From Methanosarcina sp. UBA289 (lineage in GTDB: Archaea > Halobacteriota > Methanosarcinia > Methanosarcinales > Methanosarcinaceae), in assembly GCA_002496565.1 (NCBI GenBank), contig DAKJ01000029.1, forward strand, positions 472 through 14,195: a stretch of DNA of 13,724 nt, written 5' to 3'. The notes under the pieces are model-generated. The model was not told where the DNA came from, did no database searches, and saw only the letters and a list, made by a program, of their open reading frames with translations. A program made the position numbers and the translations under genes. Shown here one piece after another: positions 6,162 through 13,510 of this stretch; position 1 is the first letter of the stretch; every line of letters begins with the position of its first letter.

Positions 6162-8819
6162 ATGCAAGTTCCATGTCGAAACTATTTTATGATAAAATAT
6201 AGCAAATTATTGATTATATTTTTTTTACTAAGTTCTACTTTTCAGATCGTTGCTGCTGAAACATATTTTGATCAAAATGAGGATTTGCTCAGACGAATAA
6301 GTATAAATAATATTCAAATGTTAATCCAGGCTGGAGATAGAGATTATAAATTAGGCTTTTATAAATCGTCCTTAGTTAATTATGATAAAGCTTTAGCATC
6401 TGACCCTTCCAATGTGGAGGCCCTGACTAAAAAAGGAAGATGTCTTAATAAGTTAGGTCGGTATGATGAAGCTATAAGTTGTTGTGAGAAAGTTCTGGAA
6501 CTAGACCCAAGTAATGAAGATGCAGTGGATAACTTGGAATTTGCTTTGAATGAAAAGGCAAGTGATTTAGAGAAATTAGGTCTGTATGACAAAGCTATAG
6601 ACTGTTATGAGAAAGTTCTGGAACTGGATTCAGATGATAAAGATGCTTTGAATAACATAGGAAATTGCTATAGAGAATCAGGAAAGTCCGAAGAAGCACT
6701 TAATTATCATGATAGAGCTCTCGAACTGGATTCGAAGTACACTGTTGCCTGGAACAGCAAAGGAGATACGCTTGGTAAGTTGGGTAGATATGATGAGGCT
6801 AGAAAATGCTATGAAAAGGTGGCTCTTGATCTGGACCCATATGATAAAAGAGCTTGGAATAATATAGGATATTGTTATAGAGAATCAGGCAAACCAGAAG
6901 ATGCCTTGCAATATCATGATAGAGCTCTGGATTTGGATCAAGACTATGCAACTGCCTGGTATAGTAAAGGGCTTACATTTAAAGAATTAAAACAGAACAA
7001 AGATGCCATAAGGTGTTATGAGAAAGCTATAAAATTGTACCCAAAGTACACAGCTGCTTGGTATAATAAAGGGGTTGCTCTGAATGAAATTGGGAAGTAC
7101 AAAGAAGCAGAAATTTGCTATGAGGAAGTTACAAAACTGGACTCAGAGTATATACATGCTTGGTGTGGCAAAGGCGATGCTCTAACTGGTTTGGGTAAGT
7201 ATCAAGAAGCAATACTAGATTATGATGTCGAGCTAAAAAAGAATCCAGAATGCATAAATGCTTTATGTGGTAAAGGAAATGCTCTCAGTGGTTTAGGCCA
7301 ATATGAACAAGCAATATCATATTATAATAAAGTCTTCTCCCTTGATCCGTACTTTGAAAAAGCTCAGGAAGGCAAAAAAAATGCTATTGATAAATTGGAG
7401 CGAGAGAATAAGCTCGATGGAATAAAATTGGGAATTAAAGACAATAATTTCATTCTGCTGACTGCATCAGTAATTGCGCTCTTTTCCATTATAAAACTGA
7501 AGAGAAAACGGGGGAGAGACACACCTCAATTTTTACCTTCCGGGCCAAATTTATATGAGAAAGATAACGAGTTTGTACCGCCTATCAAGTCAAAAGAGGG
7601 CAACAAAGAGCCCTATACGAGAAATGTAGTGCCTCCGAGAGATGCTACTTTTCATTTAGGGGGATTCCCTTCAAGACTACTTTCTAAGTATGAGCCTCTC
7701 GAAATGATTGGAGAAGGTGGGTTTGCAAAAGTTTTCAAAGCAAAAAGAAAGGAAGACGGAAAAGTTATCGCTCTCAAAGTCCCGCAAATTGATGAGAGCA
7801 AGAGTTCTTTTTTCATAAACGAAGTTGCTGCTTGGTATAACCTAAGTCACCCAAACATAGTTATGTTGTATAAAGCCGATATGCTGCCTGTACCTTACCT
7901 GGAGATGGAGTATGTTGAAGGGGTGGAAAAGAATGGCGTTTTTGTCCGAGAACTTGGGAAGTACCCTAAACCACTGTCTGAAACTGAAGCTTTGAAAATT
8001 ATCCGGGGGATTGCCGCAGGACTTTCCCATGCCCATTCTATGAATGTCTATCATCGCGATATAAAACCCATGAACGTTCTGCTCCAGAGCGACCTTAATC
8101 CGAAGATCACGGATTTTGGGATTGCAAAGCTTGGGGCAAGAAACTCCTTTACTTCTCACAATGCTTGCTCTCTTATGTATGCAGCCCCGGAACAAATTGA
8201 CCGGAAGACCTATGGGGAACCAGACTACAGGACTGACATCTATCAGTTAGGAGTTGTTTTTTACGAGTTGCTCTGCGGAGAGTTGCCTTATAATGCGTCT
8301 TATCCGGAAGAAATTCTATTCCATACCTGCTCCCCTGATATAAGACCCGTGACAATCTCAGAGCACAGGCCTGAATTTTCCCTTTACGACGGGGTATTTG
8401 AAAAGCTTCTTGAGAAGAGGAAAGAAAACAGGTTCCAGAACGTAGCAGATTTCATGGATGCTCTTGAAGCCATTGAGCTCCTTATACTTAAAGAAAAATT
8501 CTATGAGGATACTTTATCTAACACATCCGAATTTATTGCAACTGAGGTGAACAAAGATAAGATTCATAAGCTAGTTGTTATGGCAGTTGAAATGGCATCC
8601 GAACTTGTGCTCCTCTACGCAAAGAGTAACTATAAACCCGGATTGATCAAACATCTTAAAAAGCTATGTTCATATACCCTGGAACACAAAAGTGAACTTA
8701 GCGGGCTCCTTTTAAAACTCGATTACTACGTAAAAGAGGGTATTCCTGTTGGGGACAATTTAATTGAAGGCCTTGAGATCTTGCTTGCCAATATAGAAAT
8801 GGAAGTGAAGAACCGGTGA
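6162..8819 (+). CDS. Receptor-like Ser/Thr protein kinase with extracytoplasmic TPR domain
   Basis: Numbering from the ATG at 6162 (AGGA 4 nt upstream) gives 885 residues; ATGs at 6141 and 6189 are possible. A signal peptide follows (KYSKLLIIFFLLSSTF, with a likely cleavage after VAA). About ten TPRs fill residues 50-400, one with a 7-residue insertion and one with a single extra residue. A membrane helix (FILLTASVIALFSII, about 430-446) ends in KLKRKRGR, which by the positive-inside rule places the next part in the cytoplasm. The Hanks-type kinase is complete: glycine loop GEGGFAKV (517-524), Lys539, HRD (631-633) with IKPMN, DFG (651-653) and APEQ. A helical tail of about 120 residues ends it. 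So TPRs outside probably sense a ligand or partner and the kinase phosphorylates Ser/Thr inside. The target is unknown. The TPR half is visibly more AT-rich than the kinase half. Confidence 0.9.
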   Translation: MQVPCRNYFMIKYSKLLIIFFLLSSTFQIVAAETYFDQNEDLLRRISINNIQMLIQAGDRDYKLGFYKSSLVNYDKALASDPSNVEALTKKGRCLNKLGRYDEAISCCEKVLELDPSNEDAVDNLEFALNEKASDLEKLGLYDKAIDCYEKVLELDSDDKDALNNIGNCYRESGKSEEALNYHDRALELDSKYTVAWNSKGDTLGKLGRYDEARKCYEKVALDLDPYDKRAWNNIGYCYRESGKPEDALQYHDRALDLDQDYATAWYSKGLTFKELKQNKDAIRCYEKAIKLYPKYTAAWYNKGVALNEIGKYKEAEICYEEVTKLDSEYIHAWCGKGDALTGLGKYQEAILDYDVELKKNPECINALCGKGNALSGLGQYEQAISYYNKVFSLDPYFEKAQEGKKNAIDKLERENKLDGIKLGIKDNNFILLTASVIALFSIIKLKRKRGRDTPQFLPSGPNLYEKDNEFVPPIKSKEGNKEPYTRNVVPPRDATFHLGGFPSRLLSKYEPLEMIGEGGFAKVFKAKRKEDGKVIALKVPQIDESKSSFFINEVAAWYNLSHPNIVMLYKADMLPVPYLEMEYVEGVEKNGVFVRELGKYPKPLSETEALKIIRGIAAGLSHAHSMNVYHRDIKPMNVLLQSDLNPKITDFGIAKLGARNSFTSHNACSLMYAAPEQIDRKTYGEPDYRTDIYQLGVVFYELLCGELPYNASYPEEILFHTCSPDIRPVTISEHRPEFSLYDGVFEKLLEKRKENRFQNVADFMDALEAIELLILKEKFYEDTLSNTSEFIATEVNKDKIHKLVVMAVEMASELVLLYAKSNYKPGLIKHLKKLCSYTLEHKSELSGLLLKLDYYVKEGIPVGDNLIEGLEILLANIEMEVKNR
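6651..6940 (+). repeat. Near-identical two-TPR duplication at DNA level
   Basis: The segment starting AATAACATAGGAAATTG at 6651 recurs at 6858 as AATAATATAGGATATTG. Both copies continue with AGAGAATCAGG and later TATCATGATAGAGCTCT. The offset is 207 bases, or 69 codons, which is two TPR units plus one extra codon. The DNA similarity is higher than between other repeats, so the duplication looks recent. Confidence 0.7.
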
Positions 8820-8840
8820 GTTAAAAGAAAAAGGTACTGA

Positions 8841-8861
8841 ATATTATTTTTTTTCTTTTTG
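8841..8861 (+). terminator. T-rich transcription terminator after the kinase gene
   Basis: Just after the kinase stop the plus strand has ATATTATTTTTTTTCTTTTT, a run of T with one C. Archaeal RNA polymerase terminates at such T-tracts without needing a hairpin. Confidence 0.6.
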
Positions 8862-8991
8862 TAATCTCAAGATTGTGAACGAAGCCTGTAATATCTGTAT
8901 ATCCAAATTAAAAGGCCAGTCCTTTGTTTGCTATTATTTCAAAAAAGATTCAATTTAACAGAAAAACAGAACATTTCTTGCTGTGTCCTTA

Positions 8992-9035
8992 CACCTGAAA
9001 ATTCCTTATCTGTCTACACTTACAGGTGAGGAATT
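8992..9035 (+). repeat. Interleaved inverted repeats (alternative hairpins)
   Basis: CACCTG at 8992-8997 is complementary to CAGGTG at 9023-9028. AATTCCT at 9000-9006 is complementary to AGGAATT at 9029-9035. The order a-b-a'-b' means the two stems cannot form as simple hairpins at once, so they would be alternatives or a strained pseudoknot. The RNA interpretation is speculative. Confidence 0.35.
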
Positions 9036-9061
9036 CCCAGATATGTTTGATTCACGAATTT

Positions 9062-9110
9062 AGGAGGTATATCTGTCTTGGTGTCTTTTGAATGGGTATG
9101 TACATGTTAA
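9062..9110 (+). other. Perfect ribosome binding site with a 10-codon mini-ORF
   Basis: AGGAGGT at 9062-9068 is followed 9 nt later by TTG (9078), opening the frame MVSFEWVCTC with a TAA at 9108-9110. The peptide contains Trp and a Cys-x-Cys. It could be a leader peptide or a relic of a lost gene. The ribosome binding site is the only strong signal. Confidence 0.25.
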
Positions 9111-9126
9111 ATATATAAATATTTAA
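9110..9126 (+). promoter_or_regulatory. Candidate TATA region for the amidohydrolase operon
   Basis: AATATATAAATATTTAA at 9110-9126 is the best TATA-like match upstream of the amidohydrolase. It would give a leader of more than 170 bases. Other AT-rich words nearby could serve instead. Confidence 0.35.
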
Positions 9127-9262
9127 TATTTGTTAATGATTTGTTATCGGATATTATCTTATTTAATATTCGTATTACAAATCCTATAAAATACAAATTC
9201 ATGTTCATCTTGAATCAAATATCTAATTCCAACTATTAAATAATGAACACGAAGTAAAAAAT

Positions 9263-9318
9263 GGAGTAATATTATACTAGGAGTAATATATACTGAAGGA
9301 GTAAAACAAAATACTGAG
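9263..9318 (+). repeat. Three imperfect tandem repeats containing GGAGTAA
   Basis: GGAGTAATATTATACTA (from 9263), GGAGTAATATATACTGAA (from 9280) and GGAGTAAAACAAAATACTGAG (from 9298) follow each other with a period of 17-18 bases. Each carries a GGAG ribosome-binding-like core and a TACT(A/G) end. The last copy would serve a start at 9311 or 9314 in frame with the amidohydrolase. Confidence 0.55.
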
Positions 9319-9370
9319 CATTATCGAAAAAATAAACGGAATAGGCTGCAAATGCAGAACATCCGAGGGA

Positions 9371-10648
9371 ATGCTTTTGAGAGAGAATCCGAGTGCAGAA
9401 GCGATTGAAGCCTGGATTATACAGCTCAGGCGCGAATTTCACAGATACCCCGAACTCAGTTTTGAAGAATATGAAACCCAGAAGAGAATCCTGAAGATCC
9501 TTGGAGATCTGGGAATAGAAGCCAGAAAAATTGCGGATACCGGCGTACTTGCAACTATCCGTGGGAAATTACCCGGCCCATGTATTGCTCTTCGGTCCGA
9601 TACTGATGGGTTGCAGGTACAGGAAGAATTAACCGAAAGAAATAGTGAGTATATCTCCAGAAATGAGGGAGTAATGCACGCCTGCGGGCATGACGGGCAC
9701 ATGGCAATGCTTTTTGGGGCTGCAAGGCTGTTTCAGGAAAATCTGGATTTTCCAGGAGAAGTTCACCTTATCTTCCAGCCCGCCGAAGAAATCCCACCAG
9801 GAGGTTCGGAGAGGGTAATTGCCGAAGGGGGACTTGAGGATGTGGACGCGGTTATGGGCATGCACATCTTTACTAATCACGAATCCGGAAGTGTAGGGCT
9901 CCGTCCTGGGTCTTTTATGGCAAGCACCAACAGGTTCGAAATTATCTTAACGGGAAAGGGAGGGCATATCTCAAAGCCCGAAAGCTGCATTGATCCTGTT
10001 CGAATGGCAACGGATTTTATGAGCAATTTTTACCCTGCCCTGGAAAAGCAGCTTGAGTCGGATAAGTATATTATTGGAGTGGGAAGGATTCGAGGAGGAG
10101 CCCAGTTCAATAGAATTCCTGATACTGTAGAGATTCTCGGAAGTTACCGCACCTTTGACAGGGAGACTACAGACATTATTGATAGGACGATAAAGGAATG
10201 CCTGGATGAGGTAGTAAAAAGATACGCAAAGCCAGGAGAAGAATTTTCAGGCTTCCCTGACTACGAACTTGATATATTACACGGCTATCCTGTTCTTGTG
10301 AATGATCCTGTGTTTACAGATGCTGTAAATTCAAAGCTGCAGGAGAGTTTCCCTGAACTTACAGTCTACCCTGAAATCGAAAAAACCTTTGCCGCCGAAG
10401 ATTTTGCAAGTTATTTGCAGAAAGTTCCAGGAATTTTCATTTCGCTGGGTAACCGAAACCCGGAAAAAAAGATCCTGGAAATCAATCACTCATGTACATT
10501 CGATATTGATGAAGAGATCCTTATCACTGGCACGGAGATACTTTATACCGTTTCTCTGGACTTCCTTAAAAACCCGGAAAAATATCTCAATTCCCAGAGC
10601 AATTTCAACCTCGAACCCTTGAAAAAGAGACTGAAGACCGACAGGTGA
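9371..10648 (+). CDS. M20D-family amidohydrolase (N-acyl-amino-acid or peptide hydrolase)
   Basis: A 425-residue metallo-amidohydrolase of the M20D family (hippurate hydrolase, N-acyl-L-amino acid and IAA-amino acid hydrolase relatives), expected in the cytoplasm and cleaving an amide to release an amino acid. Visible motifs are LRREFHRYPELSFEE near the N terminus, RSDTDGLQVQEE (75-86), HACGHDGHM (103-111) with the metal Cys and His, QPAEE (136-140) with the catalytic Glu, MHIFTN (164-169), a GGHIS segment in the dimerisation domain (197-201), AAEDF (341-345) and NHSCTF (372-377). The exact substrate cannot be read. The start is uncertain: GAGGG sits only 1 nt before the ATG at 9371. The frame is open back to 9305, where ATA (9311) or CTG (9314) has a better-spaced GGAG. 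A GNAT gene follows 35 bases later, so the two are probably co-transcribed. Confidence 0.9.
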   Translation: MLLRENPSAEAIEAWIIQLRREFHRYPELSFEEYETQKRILKILGDLGIEARKIADTGVLATIRGKLPGPCIALRSDTDGLQVQEELTERNSEYISRNEGVMHACGHDGHMAMLFGAARLFQENLDFPGEVHLIFQPAEEIPPGGSERVIAEGGLEDVDAVMGMHIFTNHESGSVGLRPGSFMASTNRFEIILTGKGGHISKPESCIDPVRMATDFMSNFYPALEKQLESDKYIIGVGRIRGGAQFNRIPDTVEILGSYRTFDRETTDIIDRTIKECLDEVVKRYAKPGEEFSGFPDYELDILHGYPVLVNDPVFTDAVNSKLQESFPELTVYPEIEKTFAAEDFASYLQKVPGIFISLGNRNPEKKILEINHSCTFDIDEEILITGTEILYTVSLDFLKNPEKYLNSQSNFNLEPLKKRLKTDR

Positions 10649-10683
10649 AGAAGAAGTGAACTGTCCGCTGTGGAGTGAAATAA

Positions 10684-11121
10684 ATGATAATCCAGAGATA
10701 CGAGGATTCCAGAAAGGAAGAGGTCTGTGACGTTGTGCTTGGAGTTTTGATGGAGCATGGCTTTGAGCCCGACAGGCTAAAAGACGCCGACCTCAATGAC
10801 ATAAACGATTATTACTTTGGAAGCGGAGGCACATTTTTCGTGGGAATCGTCGATGATAAAGTCGTAGGCACAGCAGGCGTCCGAAAACTTGATCGAAATC
10901 TGTGCGAAATCCGACGTATTTATCTCAAAAAAGCCTTCAGGAGCAAAGGCTACGGAAAACAGCTCTTCAGGACTGCTCTCAATTTTACTGAGAAAAACTG
11001 CTCAGGCGTAGTCCTTAAAACTGATTCAACCCTCACGAAAGCGATAGACATGTATCTCAAGCACGGTTTCACTTTCCAGAAAGAAGAGAGAGGGTATATG
11101 TATTTCGAGAAAATGTTTTAA
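10684..11121 (+). CDS. GNAT-family N-acetyltransferase
   Basis: A 145-residue acetyltransferase of the GNAT fold, which moves acetyl from acetyl-CoA to an amine. The acceptor is unknown. The core strand FFVGIVDDKVVGTAGVRKLD (56-75) is followed by CEIRRIYLKKAFRSKGYGKQLF, where RSKGYG (92-97) is the acetyl-CoA pyrophosphate loop (motif A, R-x-x-G-x-G). The C-terminal part KAIDMYLKHGFTFQKEERGYMYFEK is the usual motif B helix and last strands. The length is normal for a single-domain GNAT. GGAGTGA lies 5 nt upstream of the ATG. It stands 35 bases after the amidohydrolase in the same orientation, so the pair may process related amino compounds, which is inference. Confidence 0.9.
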   Translation: MIIQRYEDSRKEEVCDVVLGVLMEHGFEPDRLKDADLNDINDYYFGSGGTFFVGIVDDKVVGTAGVRKLDRNLCEIRRIYLKKAFRSKGYGKQLFRTALNFTEKNCSGVVLKTDSTLTKAIDMYLKHGFTFQKEERGYMYFEKMF

Positions 11122-11137
11122 CGCCCGAGCTCCGTCA

Positions 11138-11214
11138 CCCGAGTCCTGTCTCGGGAGGACGGGGCCCTTTTCGCTGCCCGAATTTCGCTTCGGGAGCACG
11201 AGGCCCTTTTCGCT
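11138..11214. repeat. Two tandem GC-rich hairpin units between convergent genes
   Basis: Two 38-base units at 11138-11175 and 11177-11214 share CCCGA, eight variable bases, TCGGGAG, and end in GGCCCTTTTCGCT. Within each, CCCGA and TCGGG can pair around an 8-base loop. The first also has GTCCT facing AGGAC. The variable loops and conserved arms suggest a structured element. The location between convergent genes fits a terminator, and the T-run after the pairing is short. Confidence 0.6.
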
Positions 11215-11309
11215 TTGCTCAAGAGGGCTGAATTATAATGAAGATACCAAGTTGAGCCAAGAAGACTGATTTATGGGACAGAAATTGTAGAATCTTCCGT
11301 ATTTTCGTG

Positions 11310-11323
11310 GTCATTTAAATGAC
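11310..11323 (+). terminator. Perfect 14-base palindrome followed by T-rich sequence
   Basis: GTCATTTAAATGAC at 11310-11323 is a perfect palindrome two bases from the GH15 stop codon. On the plus strand it is followed by GTTTATTTTTCC, so it could stop read-through from the acetyltransferase operon. It could also be a protein-binding site. Confidence 0.35.
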
Positions 11324-11325
11324 GT

Positions 11326-13341
11326 TTATTTTTCCGGATAAGGGCATGAGCTGCCTTCTTTTTCCTCAAGGGCTTGCAGGTATTCGAGAACTGCGAGGAC
11401 GTATGCTGAGTGGGACCATGCAAGGGGGAGGACCGAAAGAGTTTTTCCTTTGTCATCAATCTGTTCGGACAGAAGGCCTGTTGGATGGGCGTGAGCTGCG
11501 CACCAGTCTAAGAGTTCGAGGGCGCGATCAAGGTTACCGACTGCGGAATGCCATTGTGAGAGCCAGAGAGTACAGATAATCCAGCTGTTCATATAGCCAA
11601 AATAAGTGTCGTGAAGATACCTGGCAATCCCGCCTGAAGGGCGCTTAAGTTCGCGTTCAATAGCTTCCATTGTCCGGACGACTCTGGGATCATCGGGTGG
11701 GAGAATCCCAAAGTACCAGACTGCAAAAACCGAAGAATCAAGAGTAGGATCGTTAAGTGAGCGGCGGAAACGCGTTAGTTGGTCATCGTAAAGTTTCTCA
11801 AGAATCGATGCCTTGATAAGGTCTGCAGCTTCCTTCCAAGAGTTTGCGTTGTCATAATCGCCAAGGGAGCGGGAGAGTTCATAGGCCCCATTGAGGCCGG
11901 CATAGACCGTACAAGCGCTGTAAGTATGCACGCCTTTTCGTTCTTCCCAGAGGTCAAAACTCGAAATTGGAAGGCCTGTTTCCAAATCAATTGATTTTAC
12001 AAGATAGTTAGCTGTGGGGATTACAAGCCTTCTGTAGTATCTGCCTGTTGTCCAGACGCTCTTTGCAATCTCCCAGTTGTTATAGAGTGAATAAAGAGGA
12101 AGCCCTGTCTCATCTATCTGAATCATAGGGATAGGATGCCATGTGCTCCCGAAATCTCCAGCAGGCGTGTACTTGTGAAGGAAGTTACCTCTGGGGGTGA
12201 TGGTTTTTGAGAAAAATTCAAATGTCTCAGTACTCAGGTGATGATACCGAGCTCTATCGAGTGCAAGGCAAACCCAGGCTGCATCCCTTGGCCAACAATA
12301 GGTGTAAAGGTCTGCTCCGAATTGCTTTATATCCGAATCGCAGGAAGCAATTATCGAGCCTGTAATATCCATGTGGGAGACAACTGCAAGGAGGCTCCTG
12401 TAAAAGCACTTTAAGACATTCTGAGGAAGCTGAGGCATCCGGGAAAATTCCGGGAGGACGGATACTCTCTCAATAAACGAATTCCAGAAATTGAAGTTAA
12501 GATGGAAGAGGGCTTTTCTTCCGGCTTCCTTTACCTGTTTATGTATCTGAAGAACGCTGCAGTACTTTTTCCCAAGAACAATCCAGTAGTGTACCCTTGT
12601 CGATTCTCCCGGCTTCAGTTCTGGAAGAGTCCAGCCAAGGGTGGAATCTACCGAGCCGTGGGCAACAGGGTTACCGCTAAGTGAAGCGTCATTTTCCATA
12701 TCTCTCCAGGTACCCTCAAACTCTTTCCATTCTGCAGTCCCAACTGCATACTGGTCAAATACAGGGTCACTTGCGTGCAGAAAATAACGGTCGCGCTTGT
12801 AATGGATGAGCGTATGTTTATCAATTACAGCAGTTTCCCCAATTTTGGTCTCAAGAATCCTGTAGTTCTGGTTTGAGAAAAGACGCAGATGTTTGGATTT
12901 ATTTGAGATATTCATGACCTCAAAAATCCTATAAAAAACATTTACCGAAGGATGGACAGCTTCCCAGACCGTAATTCTGAGCCCTATTTCGGGATTTTCG
13001 AACACCGTTTCTCCTATATTCGAGACAACTCCCCTGCAGACCTCCGGAATTTCCTGGTTGCTCTCATGAGTACCGTCTTTCCCTTGTAGAGTTTCCCTAA
13101 GCTCTCCATAGGTCTCAAGAAGACGCCTACAGAAGTCTGCCTTAAACTCGGATTTATATTTTTGTCGAATTTTCCAGTTTTCAAGCCAGCTGCAATAAAG
13201 GGAATCAAGATCGCATATGCCAACCTTTATCGAGTTACCATGATTTTCAAGCCCTACATATGGAAAATAAATATCCCTTATAGTTCCTTTTTCATCTTCA
13301 CAAACCAGGATTCTTCCATTTCCGAAAATTAGCGGCCTAAT
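11326..13341 (-). CDS. GH15 glucoamylase/trehalase-like glycoside hydrolase, AUU start
   Basis: A glycoside hydrolase of family 15, releasing glucose from alpha-glucans (archaeal members are glucoamylases or trehalases). The frame is open from a TAG at 13375-13377 and has no ATG, GTG or TTG until a GTG at 13005, well inside the fold. I place the start at ATT 13341, because AGGAGGT (13349-13355) lies 7 nt upstream and the protein then begins xRPLIFGNGRILVCED, the normal GH15 N terminus. That gives 671 residues. The N-terminal beta-sandwich fills about 1-290. The catalytic barrel has YCWPRDAAW (348-356), DLWEER (463-468, general acid Glu) and TGLLSEQ (621-627, general base Glu). All key residues are intact. 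A start-codon mutation or a sequencing error are the alternatives to real AUU initiation. It is cytoplasmic, with no signal peptide, and may serve storage glycogen or trehalose breakdown. Confidence 0.85.
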   Translation of the reverse strand: MRPLIFGNGRILVCEDEKGTIRDIYFPYVGLENHGNSIKVGICDLDSLYCSWLENWKIRQKYKSEFKADFCRRLLETYGELRETLQGKDGTHESNQEIPEVCRGVVSNIGETVFENPEIGLRITVWEAVHPSVNVFYRIFEVMNISNKSKHLRLFSNQNYRILETKIGETAVIDKHTLIHYKRDRYFLHASDPVFDQYAVGTAEWKEFEGTWRDMENDASLSGNPVAHGSVDSTLGWTLPELKPGESTRVHYWIVLGKKYCSVLQIHKQVKEAGRKALFHLNFNFWNSFIERVSVLPEFSRMPQLPQNVLKCFYRSLLAVVSHMDITGSIIASCDSDIKQFGADLYTYCWPRDAAWVCLALDRARYHHLSTETFEFFSKTITPRGNFLHKYTPAGDFGSTWHPIPMIQIDETGLPLYSLYNNWEIAKSVWTTGRYYRRLVIPTANYLVKSIDLETGLPISSFDLWEERKGVHTYSACTVYAGLNGAYELSRSLGDYDNANSWKEAADLIKASILEKLYDDQLTRFRRSLNDPTLDSSVFAVWYFGILPPDDPRVVRTMEAIERELKRPSGGIARYLHDTYFGYMNSWIICTLWLSQWHSAVGNLDRALELLDWCAAHAHPTGLLSEQIDDKGKTLSVLPLAWSHSAYVLAVLEYLQALEEKEGSSCPYPEK

Positions 13342-13477
13342 TTCGGATACCTCCTGCTTTCCTTTGAATTTCCACTACCCCGTAATTTAACAATAACTCA
13401 GGTACGTAAAATCCAACCCATGTCTCGAAATATATTGGTTCTGTCAGATTGGATTCTCCTTCTTGGATATAACCCAT
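13337..13477 (-). CDS. Possible 46-residue protein overlapping the GH15 start
   Basis: On the minus strand an ATG at 13477 (or the GTG just before it) opens a 46-codon frame. It begins MGYIQEGESNLTEPIYF, then ETWVGFYVPELLLNYGVVEI, and ends with RKAGGIRN and a TAG at 13339-13337. The stop overlaps the putative ATT start of GH15 in the word ATTAG, an arrangement typical of translational coupling. A TATA-like TTTATACT lies at 13511-13518, about 35 bases upstream, and there is no well-placed ribosome binding site, so the message would have a very short leader. I recognise no family. It may instead be a leader ORF or the remnant C terminus of a lost gene. Confidence 0.4.
   Translation of the reverse strand: MGYIQEGESNLTEPIYFETWVGFYVPELLLNYGVVEIQRKAGGIRN
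13349..13355 (-). promoter_or_regulatory. Perfect Shine-Dalgarno site that fixes the GH15 start
   Basis: On the minus strand AGGAGGT at 13355-13349 is followed by 7 nt and then ATT (13341-13339). It is the only strong ribosome binding site near the N-terminal coding region, and it decides the start in the absence of a standard start codon. Confidence 0.75.
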
Positions 13478-13510
13478 CACGAGAAATGAAAGTATTACCT
13501 AAAATAGTTT

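Larger units (their letters stand above)
8820..9370. other. Intergenic region with terminator, dyads, mini-ORF and repeated leader
   Basis: This 550-base stretch begins with the kinase terminator. At 8992-9035 there are two interleaved pairs of complementary words. At 9062-9068 a perfect AGGAGGT precedes a 10-codon ORF. A very AT-rich block (about 9107-9180) holds several possible TATA boxes for the amidohydrolase, and 9263-9318 carries three copies of a GGAGTAA-containing repeat. No full-length gene is visible. Confidence 0.5.

Noticed and set aside
13014..13223. A 69-codon minus-strand frame suggesting that GH15 is frameshifted
   Set aside because: Reading the GH15 frame directly from 13374 to 13005 shows it is continuously open and gives the expected family N terminus, so no frameshift is needed.
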